From assembly GCF_052065355.1 (NCBI RefSeq), contig NZ_JBQHUF010000012.1, forward strand, positions 1-64,000: a stretch of 64,000 nucleotides of DNA. Direction: 5' to 3'. Source of the DNA: Flavonifractor sp052065355 (GTDB lineage Bacteria > Bacillota > Clostridia > Oscillospirales > Oscillospiraceae). This document shows, piece after piece, positions 7,207 through 15,678 of the stretch; the first letter of the stretch is position 1; every line of letters starts with the position of its first letter. The notes below the pieces were generated by a model. The model worked only from the letters and a program-made list of their open reading frames with translations, had not been told where the DNA came from and did not search any database. The position numbers were made by a program, and so were the translations under genes.

Positions 7207-9160
7207 CCCAGGAGGGAGAAAGGGGAGCGAAAGTATCCGGGGCCAGGAAGAACAGTCGGAGACGTGCATCGGTTTCGCAGCCAGACAAGGGGAGAAGAGT
7301 ATAGCCTGCGCGAGTCTCTACCTGCTGTGTTTGCAGCGTGGTTAGACGCCCATTTTCGTCCCAGATTGTGACCAACAGAAGGCCGGGATCCTGATTTTCC
7401 AGGTAGACCGTGACCTGGCCGTCACCTGCGGCTCCATACAGGATGGAATTCCCTTGAAGGATCTGGCCGTAATAGCGGGTGAGCAGGTCGTACAGTGTCT
7501 CGTTGCGGGCAGGACGCTCCTGCCACTCTTCCGCCAGATAGAGTCCGAACGTGGAGTCGTGGTAGGAGTGATAATTGCTGCTTAGACCATACCTCTGGAA
7601 TAGGGCGGTCAGATCCCGGACATATGCCTCGGCACCCTTGTCATAGCAGTTTTTGTGGAAGCCCCATTCGCCTACAAACATGGGGACGTTGTTTTCTGTT
7701 CCAAATTGGAGGTACTGCTCCAACATGTAACGGAGATAGTCCTCATTCAGACGCCAGAGTTCCTCTGCGTAGAGACAGCTCACCTGAGGGACCTGCTGGC
7801 CGTTGCCGCCCTTGACCCAGCCGCTGACCTGATAGGTGCAGTCAGGGTCCAGAAAGACCTGATTCCAGGAGTTGGCGTTATCCCAGCTTCCAGATGCCCC
7901 GGAGATCCGCAGGGAGCCTCCGGTACCACCGTGACCCGTTTGATCATCCCACTGTGCGCTGCCTCCGTTTTGAAAGTAGCTTCCGCCAAACTGGCCCAGG
8001 CCGTCGGCAAAGTCGTGAGCTTCCACCACCGTTACCGTTCCGTCCGAGCCTTTTCGAGTAATTTGCAGATCGTCAAACCACACTGTTCCACCGTTCAGAC
8101 CGGGTACTGCCGCCTGAAGCTGGAGAAAATTATAGCGGTCTGTCAGGGTGATCGGCTCACTTTCAAAATAGGTCCACTCACCTTCGGTGCGGACTTCCTG
8201 ACCCTGGAGCAGAGCCTTGGAGCTCCAGTCGGAGCAGGTGTAGCGTACCACCGTATCGGAGGGATAAGCGACGTCAGAATCCTCGTACTGGGGGAGCCAG
8301 TCCGCGCCCTGATGGGTAAAGGAAAGCGGTTCGTAAAAGTGGAACTCATATACCGTATTGCTGTCGTCGATGAGAAACAGCGTGTCCATGTCCCCCATCA
8401 GGTTCCAGTCGGTGGCGTTATAGTCATCCGCATTGAACCAGGTGAGCAGCCGTTCCACAAACAGAATGTGATTGGTGTCCACGCTGCGGATGCCATCGGC
8501 AATGCGCTGGTACAGATCTTTCAGCTGAGCCACCGTCTCCTGGGCGGTGGCTTTTTGCGGTACCACCGGTTCGTTAATCAGGCCATACCCGATGATAGTG
8601 GGTTCGTCGTCGTAGCGGCGGGCGATCTCCGTCCAGAGAGCCACCAGCCGAGCCTGGTTCTCCTCATAACCTTCACCCACCCACAGACTCTTGCCGCCGT
8701 CATCCGGCCCATCCATCTGGCTGGTGCTGGCCTGATAGCCGCCCTGAGGGTGCTTCATGGTGAGGATCAAATGAATGCCTGCGTCCTTGGCCCACTGGAT
8801 ATTCTGATCCAGCCAGTCAAAACCGGATTGCTTGTACTGATAGGGGGCGTTATCGTCCTCAAACAAGCCATAGTTGATCTCAAAACGGACATGGTCCAGT
8901 CCCATGGCAGCCAGCTCAAAATAGCTGCCGGCGTCATGGTCAGCGGCGGGACCCATGCTGATATCGGAGGGGTTGCCGTAATTGGTGTTGCCAAAGGAGA
9001 TGCCCTTGAGTACCACAGGATCTCCGTTTGGATCCACGATCTGCTGGCCGGAGACCCGATAAAATCCGGCATCTGAGGCCGACGCTGGAGAAAAAGCAGG
9101 GAAAAGCAGGGTTACGAAAAGGAATGCTGCGGTCAGGCAGGCGATTTGTCTGGCTTTCAT
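7184..9160 (-). CDS. Secreted GH5-family glycoside hydrolase with inserted carbohydrate-binding-like domain
   Basis: 658 residues from ATG at 9160, 8 nt after AAGGAG; an upstream ATG at 9229 would precede the signal peptide and overlap the ArsC-like gene. A signal peptide covers about 1-29. The GH5 (cellulase-like) barrel shows the acid/base motif LINEP (Glu197) and the nucleophile motif VGEWGF (Glu498). Between them, at about 290-465, sits a beta-rich insert that resembles a carbohydrate-binding module (WFDDLQITRKG, SGWVKGG). A small C-terminal beta domain follows. It likely cleaves a beta-linked glucan or mannan outside the cell; the substrate cannot be read. It is the third gene after DUF1653 and ArsC-like genes. 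Confidence 0.88.
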   Translation of the reverse strand: MKARQIACLTAAFLFVTLLFPAFSPASASDAGFYRVSGQQIVDPNGDPVVLKGISFGNTNYGNPSDISMGPAADHDAGSYFELAAMGLDHVRFEINYGLFEDDNAPYQYKQSGFDWLDQNIQWAKDAGIHLILTMKHPQGGYQASTSQMDGPDDGGKSLWVGEGYEENQARLVALWTEIARRYDDEPTIIGYGLINEPVVPQKATAQETVAQLKDLYQRIADGIRSVDTNHILFVERLLTWFNADDYNATDWNLMGDMDTLFLIDDSNTVYEFHFYEPLSFTHQGADWLPQYEDSDVAYPSDTVVRYTCSDWSSKALLQGQEVRTEGEWTYFESEPITLTDRYNFLQLQAAVPGLNGGTVWFDDLQITRKGSDGTVTVVEAHDFADGLGQFGGSYFQNGGSAQWDDQTGHGGTGGSLRISGASGSWDNANSWNQVFLDPDCTYQVSGWVKGGNGQQVPQVSCLYAEELWRLNEDYLRYMLEQYLQFGTENNVPMFVGEWGFHKNCYDKGAEAYVRDLTALFQRYGLSSNYHSYHDSTFGLYLAEEWQERPARNETLYDLLTRYYGQILQGNSILYGAAGDGQVTVYLENQDPGLLLVTIWDENGRLTTLQTQQVETRAGYTLLPLSGCETDARLRLFFLAPDTFAPLSPSWVTPPAEA

Positions 9161-9173
9161 TCCATCTACTCCT

Positions 9174-9506
9174 TTATGTCCAGGTTTCCCAAATCTCCGG
9201 GCAGTACCCCACGGTAGCCTGCTTGCCATTGCGGACGATGGGGGTTTTCAGAAGCTTGGGATTGTCCAGCAGCTTCTCCGCCTTGTCCGCATCATAGGCC
9301 AGGTAGTTCAGCAGGGCCGCGTCAGGGTGTTTTTGGTCGATCAGAGCGTCCAGCCCCACGGCGTTCATTACGCTCTTCAATTCCCCAGGGCTGATGCCGT
9401 ATTTGACCAGGTCAATGGACTGAAACTTGATCCGACGCTCCTTGAACCAGCGCTCTGCTTTCTTTGTGTCAAAGCATTTGCTCTTTCCGAAAATTTGTAT
9501 ATTCAT
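9174..9506 (-). CDS. ArsC/Spx-family thioredoxin-fold protein
   Basis: 110 residues. GKSKCFDTKKAERWFKER gives the ArsC-family Cys11 with the following Thr-Lys-Lys, and PKLLKTPIVRNGK is the cis-proline/arginine region of the fold. Such proteins include arsenate reductase, Spx and YffB-like thiol proteins. There is only one N-terminal Cys and no CxxC, so it is not classical Spx. No arsenic genes are nearby, so arsenate reduction is uncertain. It is 3 nt after the DUF1653 gene and is probably co-transcribed with it. Confidence 0.85.
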   Translation of the reverse strand: MNIQIFGKSKCFDTKKAERWFKERRIKFQSIDLVKYGISPGELKSVMNAVGLDALIDQKHPDAALLNYLAYDADKAEKLLDNPKLLKTPIVRNGKQATVGYCPEIWETWT

Positions 9507-9509
9507 CGG

Positions 9510-9731
9510 TCATTCCCCCATATAAGTGAATCGCGGACCAGAATAGCCGTCCCGCTCCACATGCTCGTCCCACATGGCGGCAGGGCGCACCCAGATCCCT
9601 CGCTCTCCATAGAGAGCCTGATACACCACCATCGGCTCCAGCGTTTCGGAATGACGGGCGGTATAAAGCACCTGGTATTCGTTGCCCTTAAAGTGGCGAT
9701 AACGCCCTGGGCGGATCCGTATTTCATCCAT
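9510..9731 (-). CDS. DUF1653 protein
   Basis: 73 residues from ATG at 9731, 8 nt after GGAGG; an ATG at 9752 lacks such a site. The sequence PGRYRHFKGNEYQVLYTA, then VVYQALYGERGIWVRP and FTYMGE, is that of the DUF1653 family of small beta-rich proteins with no assigned function. It is the first gene of a likely three-gene minus-strand operon. Confidence 0.88.
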   Translation of the reverse strand: MDEIRIRPGRYRHFKGNEYQVLYTARHSETLEPMVVYQALYGERGIWVRPAAMWDEHVERDGYSGPRFTYMGE

Positions 9732-9760
9732 GTGTAGGCCCTCCTGTATCAATTTTCCCC

Positions 9761-9936
9761 ATTATACCATGGCGGCAAGCCATTCAGGCTTGCACGCCGC
9801 GAAGCGGCTTAAAACCTGCTATGCTGGTTTTAAGCCATGGTGTAACAAGCGCAGTGCGCGGCGTTAGCGCCGCGCTAGGCCGCCCTACAGGCGGCTACAA
9901 ACCGCTCAGCGGTTTGTCTTGCGGTTATTATACCAT
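9761..9936. repeat. Hairpin-rich 176-bp element with 10-bp direct repeats
   Basis: ATTATACCAT occurs at 9761-9770 and again at 9927-9936, like a target-site duplication. Between them are five hairpins: GCAAGCC/GGCTTGC, GGCTTAAAACC/GGTTTTAAGCC, GCGCGGCG/CGCCGCGC, GCCGCC/GGCGGC and AAACCGC/GCGGTTT. No ORF fits. It looks like a miniature non-coding repeat element (MITE- or REP-like). It fills the space between the DUF1653 operon and the RNase J promoter. Confidence 0.55.
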
Positions 9937-10003
9937 GATATGGTGGAAAAAGACAGGCTGTCGCTGAGGTTAGAAAATAAAGGTATACTTTTCCCCTGCG
10001 GTG

Positions 10004-10012
10004 TGGTATACT
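10004..10012 (+). promoter_or_regulatory. Extended -10 promoter for RNase J
   Basis: TGG directly before TATACT (10007-10012) is an extended -10 motif. No good -35 is present. GGTATACT is also found at 9982-9989, forming an 8-bp direct repeat that could be an operator. Confidence 0.45.
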
Positions 10013-10019
10013 ATTACCA

Positions 10020-10231
10020 TCATTATGGCTTTATGCGCCGTAGGGCGCTTTGATAAGGCGGGACATAGCAAGGATACTGGATACCAGGCGATGGTTGGCC
10101 ATCCCTTTTTCCGGCGAGGCAGGGTCGGAAAGAGCGGAGACCCACCGCCTTTCTTTTGTATGCCCGTATCAGCAACATGTCCAGATAGAAATTACATCTT
10201 TTGCATTTAAAAGGAGTGTAGCAAGACTTTT
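10020..10231 (+). promoter_or_regulatory. Structured leader of the RNase J mRNA
   Basis: About 210 nt of untranslated leader. Visible hairpins are GCGCC/GGCGC near 10030, CTGG-ATA-CCAG, GATGG/CCATC, and a long-range pairing of AAGGCGGG (about 10055) with CCGCCTT (about 10148) that encloses GGGTC/GACCC. A pyrimidine-rich TTTCTTTTG follows. I do not recognise a known riboswitch. It may serve autoregulation or be a small RNA of its own. Confidence 0.4.
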
Positions 10232-11890
10232 ATGGCTGAAAAATTGAAAATAATTTCTCTGGGCGGCCTCAACGAGATCGGGAAAAACCTGACCGTTTAT
10301 GAGTATGGCGGAGATATGATCGTGGTGGACGTGGGCATGGGGTTCCCCGATGACGATATGTACGGCATCGATGTGGTTATCCCCGACTTCACCTACCTCA
10401 TCAAAAACAAGGACCGCATTCGGGGCATCTTTCTCACCCATGGGCACGAGGACCACATCGGTTCCCTGCCCTATCTTCTGCGGGACGTGAATGTGCCTAT
10501 CTACGCCACCCGGATGACCGCGGGACTGGTGAAGCTCAAGCTGGAGGAGCACAGGCTGGTGGGCAAAACCAAGCTCATCACCTGCGAGGCGGGAGAGACG
10601 GTGAAGGCGGGCAAGTTCTCCGTGGAGTTTATCCACGTGAACCACTCCATCGCCGACGCCTGCGGCTTTGCCATTAAGTGCGCCGTGGGTACTGTGGTCC
10701 ACACCGGTGACTTCAAGATCGACCCCACCCCCATTCAGGGCGGAATGATGGATCTGGGCCGTTTGGGACAGCTGGGTAAAGAGGGCGTACTGGCCCTGCT
10801 GGCTGATTCTACCAACGTGGAGCGGCCCGGCTTCACCAAGAGCGAGCGCAGCGTGGGCGATTCCTTCGATGCCCTGTTCCGGGGCTGCGAGCAGCGGATC
10901 ATTGTCACCACCTTTGCCTCCAACGTGGACCGTATCCAGCAGATCATTGATGTGGCCGCACGCTATGGCCGGAAGGTGGCTGTCACCGGTCGCTCCATGG
11001 AGAACGCTATGCGGGTATCCACCGAGCTGGGGTATATGAATATCCCCGACGGTGTGCTGGTGGATCTGGCCCACATCAAGAGCTTGCCCAAAAACAAGGT
11101 GTGCATCATCACCACCGGAAGCCAGGGCGAGACCATGTCCGCCCTGACCCGGATGGCATTCAACACCCACCGGCAGGTGGATATCCAGGCGGGCGACCGG
11201 GTCATCCTCTCCGCTTCCGCCATCCCCGGCAACGAGCACGCCATCGGAAACGTGATTAACGAGCTCTACCGCAAGGACGCTGAGGTTCTCAACGAGCGGG
11301 AGCGGGCCCTCCACGTCTCCGGCCACGCCTGTCAGGAGGAACTGAAGATCATCCACGCCCTGGTGAAGCCCAAGTTCTTTATCCCTGTCCACGGTGAACA
11401 GCGGATGCTCAAAACTCACGCCAAGCTGGCCCAGCAGATGGGGATGGAGCCTAAAAACATCATTATCAGCGATATCGGTAAGGTCATCGAGCTCACCCCC
11501 AACTCCGCCAAGATCAACGGCACTGTGCCCGCAGGCCGGGTATTTGTGGACGGCTACGGCGTGGGCGACGTGGGCAGTGTGGTGCTCCGGGACCGGAAGC
11601 ACCTGGCCGAGGACGGCATGATCGTAGTGGTGGTCTCCATGTCCGGAGAGGACGGCTCGGTGGTTTCCGGACCCGACATCATCACCAGAGGCTTTGTGTA
11701 CGTCAAGGAGTCCGAGGGCCTGATGGAAGAACTGCGGAAGGTGGCTGTTAATGCCCTGGAAAACTGCCAGCGTGACAATATGACTGATTGGGCCGCCATC
11801 AAGTCGGAGATCAAAAACGCCATCTCCGGTTTCCTCTACAAGAAGACGAAGCGTAATCCCATGATCCTGCCTGTTATCATGGAAGTATAA
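10232..11890 (+). CDS. rnj: Ribonuclease J
   Basis: 552 residues, the usual length. The metallo-beta-lactamase motif HGHEDHIGS places His70, His72, Asp74 and His75, with later metal ligands in HTGDFKID and the C-terminal-side SGHACQEELK and PVHGEQRML. A beta-CASP domain lies between. RNase J has endo- and 5'-3' exonuclease activity on mRNA and rRNA in the cytoplasm. AAGGAG is about 15 nt before ATG, longer than ideal. A strong terminator follows. The upstream leader is unusually long for this gene. Confidence 0.96.
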   Translation: MAEKLKIISLGGLNEIGKNLTVYEYGGDMIVVDVGMGFPDDDMYGIDVVIPDFTYLIKNKDRIRGIFLTHGHEDHIGSLPYLLRDVNVPIYATRMTAGLVKLKLEEHRLVGKTKLITCEAGETVKAGKFSVEFIHVNHSIADACGFAIKCAVGTVVHTGDFKIDPTPIQGGMMDLGRLGQLGKEGVLALLADSTNVERPGFTKSERSVGDSFDALFRGCEQRIIVTTFASNVDRIQQIIDVAARYGRKVAVTGRSMENAMRVSTELGYMNIPDGVLVDLAHIKSLPKNKVCIITTGSQGETMSALTRMAFNTHRQVDIQAGDRVILSASAIPGNEHAIGNVINELYRKDAEVLNERERALHVSGHACQEELKIIHALVKPKFFIPVHGEQRMLKTHAKLAQQMGMEPKNIIISDIGKVIELTPNSAKINGTVPAGRVFVDGYGVGDVGSVVLRDRKHLAEDGMIVVVVSMSGEDGSVVSGPDIITRGFVYVKESEGLMEELRKVAVNALENCQRDNMTDWAAIKSEIKNAISGFLYKKTKRNPMILPVIMEV

Positions 11891-11928
11891 GTTGAGACCT
11901 TTGCGGGTCAATTAGAAAGTAGACAGAA

Positions 11929-11966
11929 CGCCCCCGGCGCAAAAATGCGCCGGGGGCGTTTTTTTT
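11929..11966 (+). terminator. Rho-independent terminator after RNase J
   Basis: A 12-bp GC-rich perfect stem (11929-11940 with 11947-11958) and 6-nt loop are followed by eight T residues. It separates RNase J from the phage-like gene set that begins 57 nt later. Confidence 0.93.
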
Positions 11967-12022
11967 ATGCTTTGGTGTACGCAAACGGTCAATTTTTTTG
12001 GCCAGGACACCCGGGGTGAGGA

Positions 12023-12331
12023 GTGAGAGGATTGAAAAATGAACGGGCACGGCTGCTCAGGCAGATGGAAAAGCTGGCTCAGTGCAGGGTCAACGACGCG
12101 GTCAAACTGGCCTTTTTGGACGGGACCATGCTGGAGGAATTGGACGGACTGGATCTCACTGCCCTGACGGAGTTCCGAAGGAGTGAAAAAGGTGGCTCCG
12201 AAGTGAAGCTGGTGGACCGGGTAGCGGTACTCAAGCTGCTGGTGGAGCTCTCCGCCGGACAGGAGGAGCAGAAGGCCATGGACTTCTTCCAGGCCTGGGA
12301 AGGCAAAGCGGAAGGGAAAGAGAAGGCATGA
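12023..12331 (+). CDS. Phage terminase small subunit-like protein (XtmA position)
   Basis: 102 residues from GTG at 12023. It is helical and acidic, with VNDAVKLAFLD, LDGLDLTALTEFRRSEKGG and VKLVDRVAVLKLLVEL, which resemble the C-terminal half of clostridial terminase small subunits. The N-terminal DNA-binding helix-turn-helix typical of longer members is absent. It overlaps the terminase large gene by 4 bp. If it is shortened, DNA recognition may be relaxed, as in particles that package random host DNA; that is inference. Confidence 0.65.
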   Translation: MRGLKNERARLLRQMEKLAQCRVNDAVKLAFLDGTMLEELDGLDLTALTEFRRSEKGGSEVKLVDRVAVLKLLVELSAGQEEQKAMDFFQAWEGKAEGKEKA

Positions 12332-13581
12332 GATTCCGGACCTTTTCCCCCAAGCAGAAGCAGGTACTTACCTGGTGGTGCGCGCCTCAGACCAGAGGGC
12401 GGGAAGCTCTGATCTGCGATGGCGCGGTGCGCAGCGGCAAGACATTATGCATGGGGCTCTCCTTTTTCTGCTGGGCCATGCGTACCTATCGGGGACAGTC
12501 CTTTGGCCTGTGTGGAAAAACGGTCACCGCCCTGCGGAGGAATCTCCTGAATACCCTGGCACCGGTATTAAAGGAACTGGGGTTTCAGTGGGAGGAGAAG
12601 GTGTCCCAGAACAAGATCATCGTCCGCTTCGGCGGCGGGGAGAACACCTTCTACCTCTTCGGAGGAAAGGACGAAGGCAGCGCCGCCCTTATTCAGGGTA
12701 TCACCTTGGCGGGAGTGCTGCTGGACGAAGCTGCCCTCATGCCCCGATCTTTCGTGGAACAGGCCTGCGCCCGGTGCTCCGTGGAGGGGAGCCGGCTGTG
12801 GTTTTCCTGTAACCCGGAAGGGCCGGAGCACTGGTTCTACAAGGAGTGGATCCAGAAAACCGAAGAGCGCAACGCCCTCTACCTCCACTTTACCATGGAG
12901 GACAACCCGGCTCTGTCGCCCAGAGTCATCCGGCGGTACGCTCGCAGCTTCAGCGGTACCTTTTACCGCAGATTTGTGCTGGGAGAGTGGGTGGCTGCCG
13001 AGGGACGGGTATACGACTTTTTCGATGAGAGCTTTGTGCGGCCCGCCCCGGAGGGGGAGATGGAGCAGTGGCGCATCTCCTGCGACTACGGCACGGTTAA
13101 CCCCGCATCCTTCGGGCTGTGGGGAATGCGGAGCGGCGTGTGGTATCGGGTGAAGGAGTACTACTACGATTCCAGGGTGGAAAAGCGGCAGAAGACAGAC
13201 GGAGAGTACGTCGATGAGCTGGAAAAGCTGGCGGGAGGAAGACACATACAAAAGATCATTGTGGATCCCTCTGCTGCTAGCTTCATTGAGCTGCTCCGCC
13301 GGAGAGGATGGGCGGTGGAAAAGGCGGACAACGATGTATTGGCGGGTATCCGCACCACAGCCGAATTGCTGCGGAAAGGGGAATTGGTCATCTGTACCCC
13401 CTGCACCGACGCCATTCGGGAATTCTCCCTCTACTGCTGGGACGAGAAGGCGGTGGGAGACCGGGTGAAGAAAATCCACGACCACGCCATGGACGACATC
13501 CGCTATTTCGCTACCTCAGTGGTGGGAGAACGTGACGGCAGTATTTGGATGGGGCTATGTGTGGAGCGTGACAGGTTTTAA
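12328..13581 (+). CDS. Phage terminase large subunit (PBSX XtmB-like)
   Basis: 417 residues. The ATPase part has Walker A GAVRSGKT (about 32-39) and Walker B VLLDEAALMP. The C-terminal nuclease part shows the expected acidic residues in SCDYGTVNP, IIVDPSAASF and HAMDDIRYF. Both active sites look intact, so it should still drive DNA into the capsid. It is 4 bp overlapped with the small subunit and 13 bp before the portal gene. Confidence 0.92.
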   Translation: MRFRTFSPKQKQVLTWWCAPQTRGREALICDGAVRSGKTLCMGLSFFCWAMRTYRGQSFGLCGKTVTALRRNLLNTLAPVLKELGFQWEEKVSQNKIIVRFGGGENTFYLFGGKDEGSAALIQGITLAGVLLDEAALMPRSFVEQACARCSVEGSRLWFSCNPEGPEHWFYKEWIQKTEERNALYLHFTMEDNPALSPRVIRRYARSFSGTFYRRFVLGEWVAAEGRVYDFFDESFVRPAPEGEMEQWRISCDYGTVNPASFGLWGMRSGVWYRVKEYYYDSRVEKRQKTDGEYVDELEKLAGGRHIQKIIVDPSAASFIELLRRRGWAVEKADNDVLAGIRTTAELLRKGELVICTPCTDAIREFSLYCWDEKAVGDRVKKIHDHAMDDIRYFATSVVGERDGSIWMGLCVERDRF

Positions 13582-13594
13582 AAGGAGTGTGGGT

Positions 13595-14767
13595 ATGGGA
13601 TTGTTTCAGAAAAAGGAGAGCGGAGGGGGCGGTCTGGCCGTTCAGATCCGGGAGGGAGGCAGGCACCCCTTCGGAGCACTGGACGGATACGTCCCTCTGC
13701 AGCACGGGGAGATCGCTATTTACCGGGCCATCCGGGAGGCGGTGCCTATTGTGGACGCAGCCATCTGGAAGATTATCCGCCTCAGTGGCGGGGTGAAGGT
13801 GATCTGTCGGGATCAAAAGGCCCAGGAGGGACTGGACTGGTTCCTCCAGCATGTGGACACAGGCAGAGGACAGCGGGGTATCCAGTCCTTCCTGGACTGC
13901 TATCTGGATTCCATGCTGACCTGTGGCCGGGCGGTGGGGGAGATCGTCCCTGACCGCAGACGCACGGATATCGCAGCGCTACTGTGCGGCAATGTGGCGG
14001 ACATCGAGATCAAGGAAGGAGATTCCCCCATGAAGTTCGCCATCTGGGGACGGGACGGAAACGGGACTATGCGGGAACTGCCCAGACAGGAGCTGCTGCT
14101 CTTCACCCCCTTCCAGCCCGAGACAGACAGCCCCTATGGGGTGAGTATGCTGCGGTCCATGCCTTTCCTTACCGAAATCCTGCTGAAAATTTATCAGGCT
14201 ACCGGCATGAATTGGGAACGGATGGGCAATGTCCGATTCGCTGTAGTCTACAAGCCGGGGGATACGCCCCTGGACCAGAGCTTGGTTCGGGAACGCAGCC
14301 AGCAGATTGCCCGGGAATGGTCTGCTGCCATGCAGGCGGGCAAGGACGGCTCGGTACGGGACTTTGTGGCAGTAGGCGATGTGGACATCAAGGTCATCGG
14401 AGCGGACAACCAGGTGCTGGACAGCGAGGTGCCGGTGCGGCAGATCCTGGAGCAGCTGGTGGCAAGGACCGGCATCCCGCCCTTCCTGCTGGGTTTGTCA
14501 TGGTCCTCCACCGAGCGGATGAGTACCCAGCAGGCAGACATGATGACCAGCGAGATTACCGCCATCCGCCGTTCACTGGAGCCGGTGGTGGAGAAGATCT
14601 GCGAGCTGTGGCTCAGGCTCCACGGCTATGACAGCAGAGTGAAGGTGGATTGGCAGGATATCAACTTGCAGGATCTGGTGGAGGAGGCCAGGGCGGAGCT
14701 CTACTGGCAGCAGACCAGAAGCCTGCGGATGGACAACGACGCGCGGGAGAAGGGGGAAACCGTATGA
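13595..14767 (+). CDS. Phage portal protein (XkdE-like)
   Basis: 390 residues from ATG at 13595, 7 nt after AAAGGAG; the open frame reaches further up but without a site. Typical portal features are IYRAIREAVPIVDAAIWKII near the start, LLLFTPFQPETDSPYGVSML in the middle, and VARTGIPPFLLGLSWSSTER near the end. It would form the ring at the capsid vertex. Its stop overlaps the next start (ATGA). Confidence 0.92.
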   Translation: MGLFQKKESGGGGLAVQIREGGRHPFGALDGYVPLQHGEIAIYRAIREAVPIVDAAIWKIIRLSGGVKVICRDQKAQEGLDWFLQHVDTGRGQRGIQSFLDCYLDSMLTCGRAVGEIVPDRRRTDIAALLCGNVADIEIKEGDSPMKFAIWGRDGNGTMRELPRQELLLFTPFQPETDSPYGVSMLRSMPFLTEILLKIYQATGMNWERMGNVRFAVVYKPGDTPLDQSLVRERSQQIAREWSAAMQAGKDGSVRDFVAVGDVDIKVIGADNQVLDSEVPVRQILEQLVARTGIPPFLLGLSWSSTERMSTQQADMMTSEITAIRRSLEPVVEKICELWLRLHGYDSRVKVDWQDINLQDLVEEARAELYWQQTRSLRMDNDAREKGETV

Positions 14768-15648
14768 ATGTAAACAAGCAGGCGGGTGTGGATCAAACGC
14801 TGATCCTGGACGAGAACGAGCTGGAGCTTATCAACGCCATGAGTCGGAAGACCCTGACGGCAGAGGAGGTATACACCTTTGCTGTGCGGCTGTGCGACAA
14901 CCAGGTGGACCGGGACGGGGAGCGATTCCCGGTGGAGACCCTGGAGGAGCTGGCCAGGCTGTTTGTGGGCAAGAGCGGCATCTTTGATCACCAGTGGAGT
15001 GCCCAGGGACAGACCGCCCGGATCTACCGCACCGAGCTGGTGCGGGATGCAGGCGTCCTCACTGCGGAAGGGGAGCCCTTATGCTACCTGAAGGGCTACG
15101 CCTACATGCTGCGGACGCAGAGCAACCAGGATCTCATTGCCGAGATCGAGGGCGGCATCAAAAGGGAGGTCAGCGTGGGCTGTGCCGTGGCGCAGTCCCG
15201 ATGTTCCATTTGCGGGGAGAATATCCGGGACAAAAGCCGGTGTCCCCATGAAAAGGGCATGACCTACGACGGAAAGCTGTGCTGGGCCGACCTGGTGGAG
15301 GCCACCGATGCCTACGAGTGGTCCTTCGTGGCGGTGCCGGCACAAAAAGAGGCGGGGGTGATGAAGAGTATGAGACAGGATATGGAGCAGTTGGAGCGGG
15401 AGGCTGAACTGGGACGGAAGTATCTTCAGAAGCTGAAGGATGAGGTGGTCCGGCTGGGAGGTCTGACAGAACTGGGCCTGGAGCGCGATACCCTGACAGC
15501 CATTGCCGGACGGCTGGAGGAGCCGGAGCTGGAGGGCCTGAGGGCTGCCTTCCAGCGGCAGGTGGACAAGGCCTGGGGTATGGAGACCCAGCTGAAGGCT
15601 TCGGAGGGTCTGGAGCTGGAGCAGAGAGATAGGGCTTTTCTGATTTAA
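14764..15648 (+). CDS. XkdF-like capsid maturation protein with zinc-binding insert
   Basis: 294 residues. The first ~190 resemble prohead protease/XkdF-like proteins (DNQVDRDGERFPVETLEEL, GKSGIFDHQWS, and YEWSFVAVPAQKEAG). An insert CSICGENIRDKSRCPHEKG supplies three Cys and a His for zinc. The C-terminal ~90 residues form a coiled coil (MEQLEREAELGRKYLQKL), probably an internal scaffold. Protease and scaffold in one chain are common in HK97-fold phages. A catalytic Ser/His pair cannot be assigned with confidence by eye. Confidence 0.75.
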   Translation: MNVNKQAGVDQTLILDENELELINAMSRKTLTAEEVYTFAVRLCDNQVDRDGERFPVETLEELARLFVGKSGIFDHQWSAQGQTARIYRTELVRDAGVLTAEGEPLCYLKGYAYMLRTQSNQDLIAEIEGGIKREVSVGCAVAQSRCSICGENIRDKSRCPHEKGMTYDGKLCWADLVEATDAYEWSFVAVPAQKEAGVMKSMRQDMEQLEREAELGRKYLQKLKDEVVRLGGLTELGLERDTLTAIAGRLEEPELEGLRAAFQRQVDKAWGMETQLKASEGLELEQRDRAFLI

Positions 15649-15678
15649 GACAGGTGAGAAAAAGAAAGGAGCAGGGAT

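Noticed and set aside
10020..10160. Possible 6S RNA or known riboswitch before rnj
   Set aside because: The fold has an outer stem and hairpins, but I could not align it to a 6S, SRP, THF, ZTP or c-di-GMP consensus, so it is listed only as a structured leader.
10169..11911. A 580-codon minus-strand frame opposite RNase J
   Set aside because: Shadow frame; RNase J has intact metal-binding motifs and a terminator in the right direction.
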